A DNA stretch of 64,000 bases from Xanthomonas nasturtii (GTDB lineage: Bacteria > Pseudomonadota > Gammaproteobacteria > Xanthomonadales > Xanthomonadaceae), in the NCBI RefSeq assembly GCF_001660815.1, contig NZ_LYMI01000002.1:1-64000 (forward strand), read 5' to 3'. Shown one piece after another: positions 36,033 through 44,884 of this stretch. A program made the translations under genes and the position numbers. The notes under the pieces are model-generated. The model ran no database searches and was not told the origin of the DNA. It saw only the letters and a program-made list of their open reading frames with translations. Each line of letters begins with the position of its first letter. The stretch's first letter is position 1.

Positions 36033-38741
36033 ATGAGTACCTACCACCTGCAGCAGGTCTTTCGCCCCAGCACCGTGGCAGTGGTGGGTGGCAGCCCGCG
36101 TGAGCGCTCGGCCGGGCGCGCGGTGGTGCGCAATCTGCGCGCGGCCGGCTTCCCTGGCCAGATCGGTTGGGTGAGCCCGCGCTATACCGAAATCGATGGC
36201 GTGCGCACGGTGGCGCGGCTGACCGATCTGCCGTGGGTGCCGGATCTGGTGGTGATCACCGCGCCGGCGCGCATCGTGCCGCGCATCGTCTCCATCGCGG
36301 CGCGGCGCGGGGTGGCCGCGGCGATCATCCTCACCGCCGGCCTGGGGCACGGGCCCGGCTCGCCCGCTGCACGCATGGAGGCGGCTGCGCGGGCAAAAGG
36401 CATGCGCATCCTCGGCCCGCACTGTTTAGGTGTGATCGCGCCGCACGCGCGGCTCAATGCCAGCATCGCCGCGCATTGCCCGCAGGCCGGCGACCTGGCG
36501 TTGATTTCCGAATCCAGCGCCATTGCCGCCGCGCTGGTGGAGTGGGGCGTGGCACGTTCGGTCGGCTTTTCGGCGGTGGTGTCGCTGGGCGATACGCTGG
36601 ATGTGGATTTCGGCGACCTGCTCGATTATTTCGCCACCGACTACCGTACCCGCGCCATCTTGCTGTACGTCGAACGCATCGGCGATGCGCGCAAGTTCAT
36701 GTCGGCCGCGCGTGCGGCGGCGCGTGCCAAACCCGTCGTGGTGGTCAAATCGGGGCGCCAGTTCCGCATCAACCCCAATGCCGACACCCACGCGCAGGCG
36801 CTGGCCGGTTCGGATGCGGTGTATGGCGCCGCGTTCGCACGTGCCGGCCTGTTGCGGGTGGGCGCGCTGGACGAGTTGTTCGCCGCCGCCGAAACCCTGG
36901 GCCGGCTCGGCAGCTTCCCCGGCCGGCGGCTGGCGATCCTGAGCAATGGCGGCGGGGTGGGGCAGCTGGCGGTGGACCAGCTGGTGCTGCGCGGCGGCAC
37001 CCTGGCCGAGTTGTCGCCCAAGACGCTGGAGCGGCTGGATCAGTCGCTCCCCGAAGGCTGGTCGCGCAGCAATCCGGTGGACATCATTGTGGATGCCGAT
37101 GGCGCGCGCTACGCCGCGGCGATCGAAGCGCTGCTGGACGATGCGGAAAACGACGCGCTGCTGGTGGTCAACGTGCCCACTGCGTTTACTTCCTCTGCCG
37201 ATGCGGCCAAGGCGCTGACCCGGGCGCTGGACCAACGCAATCGCTATCAGCGCGACAAGCCGGTGTTTGCGGTGTGGCTGGGCCAGGACGATGCGGCCAT
37301 CGCCGCGCTCAACGCCGCGCGCGTGCCCACCTATGCCACCGAATCGGATGCGGTGCGCGGCTTCACCCACCTGGTGCGCTATCGCGAGGCGCAGGCGGCG
37401 CTGATGGAAACCCCGCCCAGCCTGCCGGAAGACTTCGTGGTGGATGCCGGCATCGCGCGCACCGTGGTCGATGAGGCACTGGCGGCCGGGCGGCGCTGGC
37501 TGGACCCGGTGGCCACCAACCGGCTGCTGGCCGCCTACGGCATCCCGATCGTGCCGCTGCAGGTGGCCGCCACCGCCAACGAAGCCGCATTGCTGGCCGA
37601 CCCGTTACTGGCAGTCGGCCGCACGGTGACATTGAAAGTGCTGTCCAGCGAGATCGCGCACAAGTCCGACGTGGATGGCGTGCGGTTCAACCTGTCCAGC
37701 GTGGCAGCGGTGCGCGAGGCGGCCACCGGCATCCTGGCGCGTGCCCGCGCCGCGCACCCCAATGCGCTGATCGAAGGGGTGATCGTGCAGCCCACCGTGC
37801 TGCGGCCCAAGGCGCGCGAGCTGATCGCCGGCATTGCCGACGACCCGGTGTTCGGCCCTGCGATCGTGTTCGGCCGCGGCGGCACTGCTGTGGAAGTGAT
37901 CAACGACCGTGAGCTGGCCTTGCCGCCGCTGGACCTGCGCCTGGCCCACGAGCTGATCGGCCGCACCCGCGTCTCGCGCATCCTCAAGGCGTATCGCGAC
38001 GTGCCGGCCGCCGACGAGCGCGCGGTGGCGCTGGTGCTGGTCAAGCTGGCGCAGCTGGCGGCCGACATCCCGGAAATCACCGAGCTGGACATCAACCCGC
38101 TGCTGGCCGACCGCGATGGCGTGATTGCGCTGGACGCGCGCGTGGCGGTGGCGCCGGCGCGCAAGCTGCACAAGGGCCGCGGCCATCCGCGCTTTGCGAT
38201 CTTTCCGTACCCGAAGGAATGGGAGCGCCAGATCGGCCTGGGCGATGGCACCCACGCGCTGGTGCGCCCGGTGCGCCCGGAAGACGATGCGCTGTTCCGT
38301 GCCTTCTTCGCGCGCGTTACCGACGAAGACCTGCGGCTGCGCTTCTTCCAGTCGGTCAAGCATTTCAGCCACGAATTCATCGCCCGCCTGACCCAGCTCG
38401 ATTACGCGCGTTCGATCGCGCTGGTGGCCATCGACCCCAAGACCGGCGACATGCTCGGCGCGGTGCGTCTGCATGCCGATGCCGATTACGAAGGCGGCGA
38501 GTACGGCATCCTGATCCGCTCCGACCTCAAGGGCCACGGCATCGGCTGGCAGTTGATGCGCATCATGATCGAGTACGCGCGCTGGCTGGGTCTCAAACAG
38601 ATCGAAGGCCAGGTGCTGCGCGAGAACCGCACCATGCTGGCGATGTGCCAGAGCCTGGGCTTCGGCGTGCGCCCGGATCCGGACGATGCGACCCTGATGG
38701 CGGTGACACTCCCTATAATGGGCGAGCCGCGCCCGGCCTGA
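36033..38741 (+). CDS. pat: Pat-type protein lysine acetyltransferase (ACS-like plus GNAT)
   Basis: 902 residues. Residues 1-710 resemble NDP-forming acyl-CoA synthetases: a CoA-binding start (STVAVVGGSPRERSAGRAVV), a flavodoxin-like domain and an ATP-grasp part near 480-710. Residues about 735-895 are a GNAT acetyltransferase with the acetyl-CoA loop DLKGHGIGWQL. This is the architecture of Pat/PatZ (YfiQ), which acetylates and silences acetyl-CoA synthetase and other metabolic enzymes. The synthetase part looks degenerate: GPHCLG in place of GPNCLG and ISESSA in place of ISQSG. A His (253) in THAQALAG remains. Confidence 0.88.
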   Translation: MSTYHLQQVFRPSTVAVVGGSPRERSAGRAVVRNLRAAGFPGQIGWVSPRYTEIDGVRTVARLTDLPWVPDLVVITAPARIVPRIVSIAARRGVAAAIILTAGLGHGPGSPAARMEAAARAKGMRILGPHCLGVIAPHARLNASIAAHCPQAGDLALISESSAIAAALVEWGVARSVGFSAVVSLGDTLDVDFGDLLDYFATDYRTRAILLYVERIGDARKFMSAARAAARAKPVVVVKSGRQFRINPNADTHAQALAGSDAVYGAAFARAGLLRVGALDELFAAAETLGRLGSFPGRRLAILSNGGGVGQLAVDQLVLRGGTLAELSPKTLERLDQSLPEGWSRSNPVDIIVDADGARYAAAIEALLDDAENDALLVVNVPTAFTSSADAAKALTRALDQRNRYQRDKPVFAVWLGQDDAAIAALNAARVPTYATESDAVRGFTHLVRYREAQAALMETPPSLPEDFVVDAGIARTVVDEALAAGRRWLDPVATNRLLAAYGIPIVPLQVAATANEAALLADPLLAVGRTVTLKVLSSEIAHKSDVDGVRFNLSSVAAVREAATGILARARAAHPNALIEGVIVQPTVLRPKARELIAGIADDPVFGPAIVFGRGGTAVEVINDRELALPPLDLRLAHELIGRTRVSRILKAYRDVPAADERAVALVLVKLAQLAADIPEITELDINPLLADRDGVIALDARVAVAPARKLHKGRGHPRFAIFPYPKEWERQIGLGDGTHALVRPVRPEDDALFRAFFARVTDEDLRLRFFQSVKHFSHEFIARLTQLDYARSIALVAIDPKTGDMLGAVRLHADADYEGGEYGILIRSDLKGHGIGWQLMRIMIEYARWLGLKQIEGQVLRENRTMLAMCQSLGFGVRPDPDDATLMAVTLPIMGEPRPA
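38714..38719 (+). promoter_or_regulatory. Possible -10 element for the DUF475 gene
   Basis: A perfect TATAAT lies inside the last codons of pat, about 130 bases before the next start. The spacing-matched upstream hexamer (ACCCTG near 38691) is a poor -35, so activity is uncertain. Confidence 0.35.
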
Positions 38742-38846
38742 CGTTGCGTCACGCCGCGGTCCCCATCCTCCACCACACGCCGGATCTGCCGGGCCTTGCC
38801 CTGGCCCGTTGCTCCGGCTGTCGTCTCGGCCCGCCTGGGAGTGTCA

Positions 38847-39887
38847 ATGTTTCGCGATTTCAGAATGTCGTTCTTGGTTACAGCCGTCTGCCTGGGCGTT
38901 GCTGCCTGGTGGGGCCACACCACCTCCATGGGCCTGTGGCAGGCGCTGTGGCTATGCCTGGTGCTGAGCGTGCTGGAAGTGTCATTGTCGTTCGACAACG
39001 CGGTGGTCAATGCCGGTGTGCTCAAGCACATGAACGCGTTCTGGCAAAAGCTGTTCCTCACCGTGGGCATCCTGATCGCGGTGTTCGGCATGCGCCTGGT
39101 GTTCCCGATCGTGATCGTCTCGGTCGCCACCGGCATGGGCCTGGTGCCGGTGATGCAGATGGCGCTGAAGGAGCCGGAGCGCTACAGCCAGGTGCTGACC
39201 GACAACTACCCGTCCATCGCCGCCTTCGGCGGCATGTTCCTGCTGCTGGTGTTCCTGAACTTCCTGTTCGACCAGGAGCGCAAGCTGCATTGGCTGGGCC
39301 CGGTGGAGCGGCTGGTCGGCAAGCTGGGCAAGGCCGATGCGATGTCGGTGATCGTGGCGGTGACGGTCCTGCTGTGCACCAAGCTGTTCCTGCCCGAGGT
39401 CATCTTCCAGAGCGTGCTGTTCGCCGGGCTGGGCGGCATCCTGCTGTATCTGCTGGTCGGCAGCGTGGATGCGCTGTTCGAGTCCGAAGAGAGCGAAGAC
39501 GGCATGGGCCCGGCCAAGCGTTCGGGCATCGCCGCGTTCTTGTATCTGGAAGTGCTGGACGCCTCGTTCTCGTTCGACGGTGTGATCGGTGCGTTCGCCA
39601 TCACCCGCGACGTGGTGATCATCATGCTGGGCCTGGCGATCGGCGCGATGTTCGTGCGCTCGATGACGGTCTACCTGGTGCACAAGGGCACCCTGGACGA
39701 GTTCGTGTTCCTGGAGCACGGTGCCCATTACGCCATCGGCGTACTGGCGATCATCATGCTGGTGGGCACCGTCTACCACGTGCCGGAAGTGCTGACCGGC
39801 CTGATCGGGGTGGCCTTCATCGCCGCCTCGGTGTGGTCGTCGATCCGCTACCGCAAGCGCCACCACGTCGGCCCGACCGAGATCTGA
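38847..39887 (+). CDS. DUF475/TerC-like integral membrane protein
   Basis: 346 residues from ATG at 38847, with GGGAG at 38838-38842 upstream. About nine hydrophobic segments are seen. Two repeated motifs, SLSFDNAVVNAGVL (near 47) and LDASFSFDGVIGAFAIT (near 235), place acidic residues in helices as in TerC/DUF475 proteins, which are proposed metal-ion exporters. The large cytoplasmic loop holds an acidic stretch (ESEESEDG). Transport of Mn2+ or another metal is an inference from the TerC relationship. Confidence 0.85.
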   Translation: MFRDFRMSFLVTAVCLGVAAWWGHTTSMGLWQALWLCLVLSVLEVSLSFDNAVVNAGVLKHMNAFWQKLFLTVGILIAVFGMRLVFPIVIVSVATGMGLVPVMQMALKEPERYSQVLTDNYPSIAAFGGMFLLLVFLNFLFDQERKLHWLGPVERLVGKLGKADAMSVIVAVTVLLCTKLFLPEVIFQSVLFAGLGGILLYLLVGSVDALFESEESEDGMGPAKRSGIAAFLYLEVLDASFSFDGVIGAFAITRDVVIIMLGLAIGAMFVRSMTVYLVHKGTLDEFVFLEHGAHYAIGVLAIIMLVGTVYHVPEVLTGLIGVAFIAASVWSSIRYRKRHHVGPTEI

Positions 39888-40009
39888 GGCCGCTACGCCC
39901 TCGATCAGACTTGAAGATCGCCAAGCGATCACGATAGGCACGATGCAGGCGTCGCTATCTGATTGCTCATGACGGACAGATCGGGCAGAGAGCGGATCGT
40001 CTGTGCCGT

Positions 40010-40147
40010 TGCTGCAGGGCCCTTGCCCGCCCACCATCGCAGGACACGCCGTGAATCCGTCCATGGAGGCTCTGGCGCGGCATCCATGCCGCTCAAGGTC
40101 CTACGACGGTGAGCGGGCAAGGACCAGTCGAGATGGTCGGTGCGCAC
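40010..40147 (+). repeat. Cruciform-type dispersed repeat, copy G
   Basis: Almost identical to the copy at 483-618, forward orientation, with the GGACCAGTCGAGATGGTCGG tail. First of three copies between the DUF475 gene and the nrd promoter. Confidence 0.85.
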
Positions 40148-40254
40148 GGTAGGAGCCGTGATTGATGCGCATTGTTCGATCATGACGCGCCGGCTCAACA
40201 CCGGATGCGCAACGCGCTACAAACAGCGTTCACGCGACCACCGACCACCTGTCT

Positions 40255-40364
40255 GGTGCGGTGTCCTTACCGATTGTGGGACCGTTGGCGGCATGGATGC
40301 CGCCACCGAGCCCCCACGGACGGGTTAACGGCGTGTCCCGCGAGCGGTGAGGGCATCGCGCCCG
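40255..40364 (-). repeat. Cruciform-type dispersed repeat, copy H (inverted)
   Basis: Nearly identical to the inverted copy at 18601-18705, including the flank CTGTCTGGTGCGGTGTCC. The order forward-inverted-forward is the same in both clusters, so a multi-copy block may have spread as a unit. Confidence 0.83.
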
Positions 40365-40383
40365 CGACCGAGGCTGCGCCTTC

Positions 40384-40518
40384 TGCTGGGCCCTTGCCGG
40401 CCCACCATCGCGGGACACGCTGCAAGTACGTCCCTGTAGCTCTGGCACGGCATCCATGCCGCTCAAGGTCCCGCGACAGTGGGCAGGCGAAGACTGGTTG
40501 AGATGGTCGGCGTGCATG
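40384..40518 (+). repeat. Cruciform-type dispersed repeat, copy I
   Basis: Forward copy with GCCCTTGCCGGCCCACCATCGC and GCGACAGTGGGCAGGC arms and the inner GCGGCAT hairpin slightly altered (CACGGCATCCATGCCG). About 200 bases upstream of the nrd promoter. Confidence 0.82.
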
Positions 40519-40713
40519 GTTCAACGAGCAACCGGCAAGACCAACTGTGACCGGCTTCAGTATCGCTGCCTGTCACAGCCACCCCGACCGGACCCAACCA
40601 GTCAGCAAAAACGCTCGCTCAGGCCTTGACTGCGCACCCGGATTGGGCAGTCCGCGAGGCCGAATCGACCGTTCGTCAGACAGCGCTTTGCGCCACAAGG
40701 GTTTGCGGGTTTT

Positions 40714-40760
40714 TCCCACATTATGTGTTGACCCCTCACCGGGACCCCACTATCTTGGGG
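40714..40760 (+). promoter_or_regulatory. nrd promoter with two NrdR-like boxes
   Basis: TTGACC at 40728-40733 and TATCTT at 40751-40756 are spaced by 17 bp, a good sigma-70 promoter. Two 16-bp palindrome-like sites overlap it: 40714-40729 around CACATTATGTG, and 40745-40760 (CCCCACTATCTTGGGG). Their centres are 31 bp apart. Paired boxes at about three helical turns are the known arrangement for the NrdR repressor of ribonucleotide reductase genes. Box identity is inferred from position and symmetry. Confidence 0.72.
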
Positions 40761-40763
40761 CAG

Positions 40764-41121
40764 TCGGTGGTTGGTCGCACAAGGCGGCCGGACCAGTGGG
40801 AGCACGTATCGCGGCGGGGCCGCGGTCGAGGGCCTCCTTGCAGCGGTCGCACTTAGAGACTACAAGCCATCCGGGCCTCGGCCTGGACGCGGCGGCGTGG
40901 TCTTGTTGCGCCGCGGTTGTTTCGCCACCGACCACCTCGCGACAGCACACCGCGCGGTGGCGGCCGTGGAATCTCTGGTAAGGAGATGGCTGGTGATGGC
41001 GATGCGCCGCAGACTTCCGTCTTGCGTGCCGCTCGCCCCGCACCGTCATCGCTGTCCAGGGAGTCCGGATCCGGTCGCAGCCCGTCCCGAACGGGTTCGT
41101 GTGCCTACGCATGGAGGACGC
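40764..41121 (+). other. Long 5' leader of nrdA
   Basis: About 358 bases between the predicted transcription start and the nrdA ATG. The frame of nrdA stays open backward here, but the composition lacks protein character and a strong ribosome site (GGAGG at 41113-41117) stands before 41122. The leader is GC-rich with several possible stems. No known riboswitch was recognised. Confidence 0.5.
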
Positions 41122-43620
41122 ATGACCACCAACGACACCCTTGCCGCGATCGCCGCCGGTACCGCAACACCCACCAGCGCTCCCGCCAGTGTCAGCGCGC
41201 CCGGTTGCGGCGCGCCGGAATTGACCGACCCGTCGGATGTTGTGCCGCCCCCCCGCCAAGCCATTGCAATGCACGCACAGACCATCGAAGAACAAAACGT
41301 CTCCACCTGGATCACCAAGGAAGCGGGCAATCGCAAGATTCCGTTCGAGCCGGAGCGCCTGGAGCGCGCCATCGACCAGATCCACGCCGAATTCCCGCTG
41401 CTGGACGTGGCCGACTACAAGCGCTCGGTGTTCGGCTTTGTCGAACGCAAGGACAGCGTCAACGCCGACGACCTGGTCGACCACCTGATCCGCGAGGCCG
41501 AAGCCCGCGTCGATCTGACCACCCCGGAGTGGGAGCACTTCGCTGCGCGTCTGTACCTGCGCCGCCTGTACAAGCGCGCCAGCCGCAACCGGTTCTACGA
41601 CGCCAGCCAGAAGTACGGTTCGTTCGTGGGCCTGCAGGAAAGCCTGGCCGACCGCAATGTCTATTCCAACGACATCCTGCGCCGCTATTCCAAGGACGAG
41701 CTGATCGAAGCCGGCAAGATGATCGAGCCCGAGCGCGACAAGCTGTTCGCCTATAACGGCCTGTATCTGCTGGCCACCCGTTACCTGGCCACCGACAACT
41801 CGCGCGGCGTGTTCGAGCTGCCGCAGGAGCGTTGGCTGACGATCGCGCTGTACCTGATGCAGGACGAGATCGGCACCGGCAAGGGCAGCCGCGAGCGACG
41901 CATGCAGCTGGTGGGCGAGGCCTACTGGGCGCTGTCCAACCTGTACATGACGGTGGCAACGCCGACGCTGGCCAATGCCGGCAAGGTCGGCGGCCAGCTG
42001 TCGAGCTGCTTCATCGACACCGTCGACGACAGCCTGCAGGGCATCTACGACTCCAACACCGACGTGGCGCGCGTGTCCAAGCACGGCGGCGGCGTGGGCG
42101 CGTACCTGGGCTATGTGCGTTCGTCGGGTTCGGCGATCCGCGGCGTGTCCAATTCGTCCGGCGGCGTGGTGCCGTGGATCAAGCAGCTCAACAACACCGC
42201 CGTGTCGGTGGACCAGCTGGGCCAGCGCAAGGGCGCCATTGCCGTCTACCTGGACATCTTCCACCGCGATATCGAATCGTTCCTGGATCTGCGCCTGAAC
42301 AACGGCGACCAGCGTCTGCGCGCGCACGACGTGTTCACCTCGGTGTGCATCCCCGACCTGTTCATGGAAGCGGTCGAGCGTCGCGGCGACTGGTACCTGT
42401 TCGACCCGCATGAAGTGAAGCGCATCAAGGGCTGGTACCTGCAGGACTTCTTTGATGAGAAGAAGGGCGATGCCAACAGCAGCTTCCGTCGCAAGTACGA
42501 AGAAGTGGTGGCCGACGAGCGCATCACGCGCAAGACGGTCAAGGCGATCGAAATCTTCAAGCGCATCATGGTCAGCCAGCTGGAAACCGGCAACCCGTTC
42601 ATGTTCTATCGCGATGAAGTCAATCGCAAGAACCCGAACAAGCACGAGGGCATGGTCTATTCGTCCAACCTGTGCACCGAGATCCTGCAGAACATGAGCC
42701 CCACGCGGATGATGCAGGAGATCATCAGCGGCAATCAGATCGTCACCACCAAGAAGGCGGGCGACTTCGTCGTGTGCAACCTGTCCTCGATCAACCTGGG
42801 CCGCGCGATCATCGCGCAGGACGACCAGGCCGATCTGCTGGGCGCCGACGTGCTGGAGCGCTTGATCCCGATCCAGGTGCGCATGCTCGACAACGTGATC
42901 GATCTCAATCAGCTCCCCGTACCGCAGGCCACCATCACCAATCAGAAGTACCGCGCGATTGGCCTTGGCACCTTCGGCTGGCACCATTTGCTGGCGCAAA
43001 AGAGCATCCACTGGAATGCCAAGGAAGCCGAGGACTACAGCGACGAGCTGTACGAGCGCATCAACTACCTGACCGTCCAGGCGAGCATGCAGCTGGCCAA
43101 GGAAAAGGGCACCTACAGCGTGTTTCGCGGCAGCGACTGGCACACCGGCGAGTACTTCCGTGCGCGCGACTACAATAGCCCGCAGTGGCTGGAGCTATCG
43201 GCGCAGGTGGCGGTCAACGGCGTGCGCAATGCCTGGATGCTGGCAGTTGCGCCGAACATGAGCACCGCGCAGATCGCCGGCTCCACCGCCTCGATCGATC
43301 CGATCTACAGCGCGTTCTATTACGAGGAAAAGAAGGACTTCCGTCGTCCGGTCGCCGCTCCCGGCCTGTCGCTGGAAACCTGGCCGTACTACGAAAAGGG
43401 CGCCTACCATGTCGACCAGTTCGCCAGCGTGCGCCAGAACGCGCGTCGCCAGCGCCACATCGACCAGTCGATCAGCTTCAACTTCTACGTGCCCAGCACC
43501 ATCCGTGCGAGCACGCTGCTGGATCTGCACATGACCGCCTGGCGCGAAGGTTTGAAGACCACGTACTACGTGCGCTCCAACGATATCGATATCAGCGAGT
43601 GCGAGTGGTGCAGTAGCTAA
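41122..43620 (+). CDS. nrdA: Class Ia ribonucleoside-diphosphate reductase, alpha subunit
   Basis: 832 residues from ATG at 41122, placed by the GGAGG site and protein character. An N-terminal ATP-cone-like region (about 60-150: ITKEAGNRKIPFEPERLERA) is followed by the catalytic barrel. The conserved redox and radical cysteines are visible in GGQLSSCF, SSNLCTEI and DFVVCNLSS. The C-terminal tail ends CEWCSS, giving a CxxC pair for re-reduction by thioredoxin or glutaredoxin. It makes dNDPs with NrdB. The promoter carries NrdR-like boxes. Confidence 0.95.
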   Translation: MTTNDTLAAIAAGTATPTSAPASVSAPGCGAPELTDPSDVVPPPRQAIAMHAQTIEEQNVSTWITKEAGNRKIPFEPERLERAIDQIHAEFPLLDVADYKRSVFGFVERKDSVNADDLVDHLIREAEARVDLTTPEWEHFAARLYLRRLYKRASRNRFYDASQKYGSFVGLQESLADRNVYSNDILRRYSKDELIEAGKMIEPERDKLFAYNGLYLLATRYLATDNSRGVFELPQERWLTIALYLMQDEIGTGKGSRERRMQLVGEAYWALSNLYMTVATPTLANAGKVGGQLSSCFIDTVDDSLQGIYDSNTDVARVSKHGGGVGAYLGYVRSSGSAIRGVSNSSGGVVPWIKQLNNTAVSVDQLGQRKGAIAVYLDIFHRDIESFLDLRLNNGDQRLRAHDVFTSVCIPDLFMEAVERRGDWYLFDPHEVKRIKGWYLQDFFDEKKGDANSSFRRKYEEVVADERITRKTVKAIEIFKRIMVSQLETGNPFMFYRDEVNRKNPNKHEGMVYSSNLCTEILQNMSPTRMMQEIISGNQIVTTKKAGDFVVCNLSSINLGRAIIAQDDQADLLGADVLERLIPIQVRMLDNVIDLNQLPVPQATITNQKYRAIGLGTFGWHHLLAQKSIHWNAKEAEDYSDELYERINYLTVQASMQLAKEKGTYSVFRGSDWHTGEYFRARDYNSPQWLELSAQVAVNGVRNAWMLAVAPNMSTAQIAGSTASIDPIYSAFYYEEKKDFRRPVAAPGLSLETWPYYEKGAYHVDQFASVRQNARRQRHIDQSISFNFYVPSTIRASTLLDLHMTAWREGLKTTYYVRSNDIDISECEWCSS

Positions 43621-43640
43621 AGCGCATTCGCGCTTTCGCT

Positions 43641-43667
43641 TCCACAGTTCGCGTTGCGAACTGTGGA
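43641..43667. terminator. Perfect stem-loop between nrdA and nrdB
   Basis: TCCACAGTTCGC-GTT-GCGAACTGTGGA forms a perfect 12-bp stem 21 bases after the nrdA stop. It has no T-run. It may limit read-through or protect the nrdA 3' end, giving different levels of the two subunits. Confidence 0.65.
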
Positions 43668-43706
43668 CCCTGCTTCATCAGCTCCCACACCCCGCACCTT
43701 TGGCGC

Positions 43707-43725
43707 GCCCCCTGACTCAGGGGGC
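43707..43725. terminator. Second GC-rich stem-loop in the nrdA-nrdB gap
   Basis: GCCCCCTGA-C-TCAGGGGGC with TTTCC after it, 75 bases before nrdB. It is a weak terminator or attenuator candidate. Confidence 0.5.
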
Positions 43726-43799
43726 TTTCCTCCAGAACGATTGCTGCCGCCGTCCCCGCGTCACGCGGGCGACTGCCCGGAACACGAGTAGAGACCCAC

Positions 43800-44843
43800 A
43801 TGTCCGCAACACCGCTTGAGCGCATCAAGATCTTGGAGCCGCGTCACCCGAACCGCTCCACCGCCATCATCAATGGCGAAACCTCCGGCATCCTCAACTG
43901 GAACGACATCCCGTACCCGTCCTTCTATCGGGCCTACAAGGAGCTGTCGACCAACTTCTGGATCCCTGACGAGGTGGACATGAAGGGCGACGCGCGCCAG
44001 TACAACGAGCTGTCGGCGCGCGAAAAGAATGCCTACGATTCGATCATCGGTTTGCTGGCCACGCTGGATTCGCCGCAGACGCGCTTCATCTACAACGTCG
44101 CCGAATACATCACCGACCCGGCTGCGCATGCCAATGCCGCGATCATCGGCCAGCAGGAAGTGATCCATAACGAGAGCTACAGCTACGTGCTGGCCTCGAT
44201 CACCGGCCTGGCTGACCAGAACCGCGTGTTCGAGCTTGCGCGCACGCACCCGACCATCATCAAGCGTAACGCGCCGATCATGGGCGCCTACGACGATTTC
44301 CTGCGCGACAAGACGGCTGAAACGCTGATCCGCGCGCTGATCCAGTCCTCGATCCTGGAAGGCATCAACTTCTATTCCGGCTTTGCGTATTTCTACAATC
44401 TGGTCCGCCAGAACCGCATGACCGGCACCGGCAAGATCATCAGCTTCATCAACCGCGACGAGCTGGCCCACTCCAAGTTCATCAGCGAGCTGATTCGCGC
44501 CATCATCGGCGAGAACCAGGCGCTGCAGGGCGATGAGCTCACCGATTACGTGCACAAGGCCTTCGAGCACGCGATCGATCTGGAAACGGTGTGGACCGCC
44601 GAAGTGCTGGACGGCATCGACGGCATCGATGTGGACGAGATGATCCGCTACGTGAAGTACCGCGCCAACAAGATGGCCGGCATGCTCGGCATCGAGAAGC
44701 TGTACGAAGGCGCCAACGACAACGTGATGCCGTGGATCAAGGCCTACGCCGACAACTTCACCGAGACCAAGACCGACTTCTTCGAGATGCGCAATGCCTC
44801 GTACAAGAAGACCAATTCGGATAACGGCTTCGACGATCTGTAA
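43800..44843 (+). CDS. nrdB: Ribonucleoside-diphosphate reductase, beta subunit
   Basis: 347 residues. Metal ligands appear as LATLDSPQT (Asp), EVIHNESY (Glu, His) and INRDELAHSKF (Glu, His). The radical Tyr is present four residues after the first His (HNESY), so this is a Tyr-type and not a Phe-type (class Ic) subunit. The C-terminal tail NSDNGFDDL matches the peptide that docks on NrdA. It provides the diferric-tyrosyl radical. It is followed 41 bases later by the AT-richer DUF3800 gene. Confidence 0.94.
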   Translation: MSATPLERIKILEPRHPNRSTAIINGETSGILNWNDIPYPSFYRAYKELSTNFWIPDEVDMKGDARQYNELSAREKNAYDSIIGLLATLDSPQTRFIYNVAEYITDPAAHANAAIIGQQEVIHNESYSYVLASITGLADQNRVFELARTHPTIIKRNAPIMGAYDDFLRDKTAETLIRALIQSSILEGINFYSGFAYFYNLVRQNRMTGTGKIISFINRDELAHSKFISELIRAIIGENQALQGDELTDYVHKAFEHAIDLETVWTAEVLDGIDGIDVDEMIRYVKYRANKMAGMLGIEKLYEGANDNVMPWIKAYADNFTETKTDFFEMRNASYKKTNSDNGFDDL

Positions 44844-44884
44844 GAATTTCTGCCGCTCATATCTCCAATTACCTGCGAGCTCAT

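Noticed and set aside
38742-38846. Possible yybP-ykoY (Mn2+) riboswitch before the DUF475 gene
   Set aside because: The hallmark loops were not found in the 105-base gap.
38219-39937. 572-codon frame through pat and the DUF475 gene
   Set aside because: It is out of frame with two well-supported genes and has no recognisable protein features.
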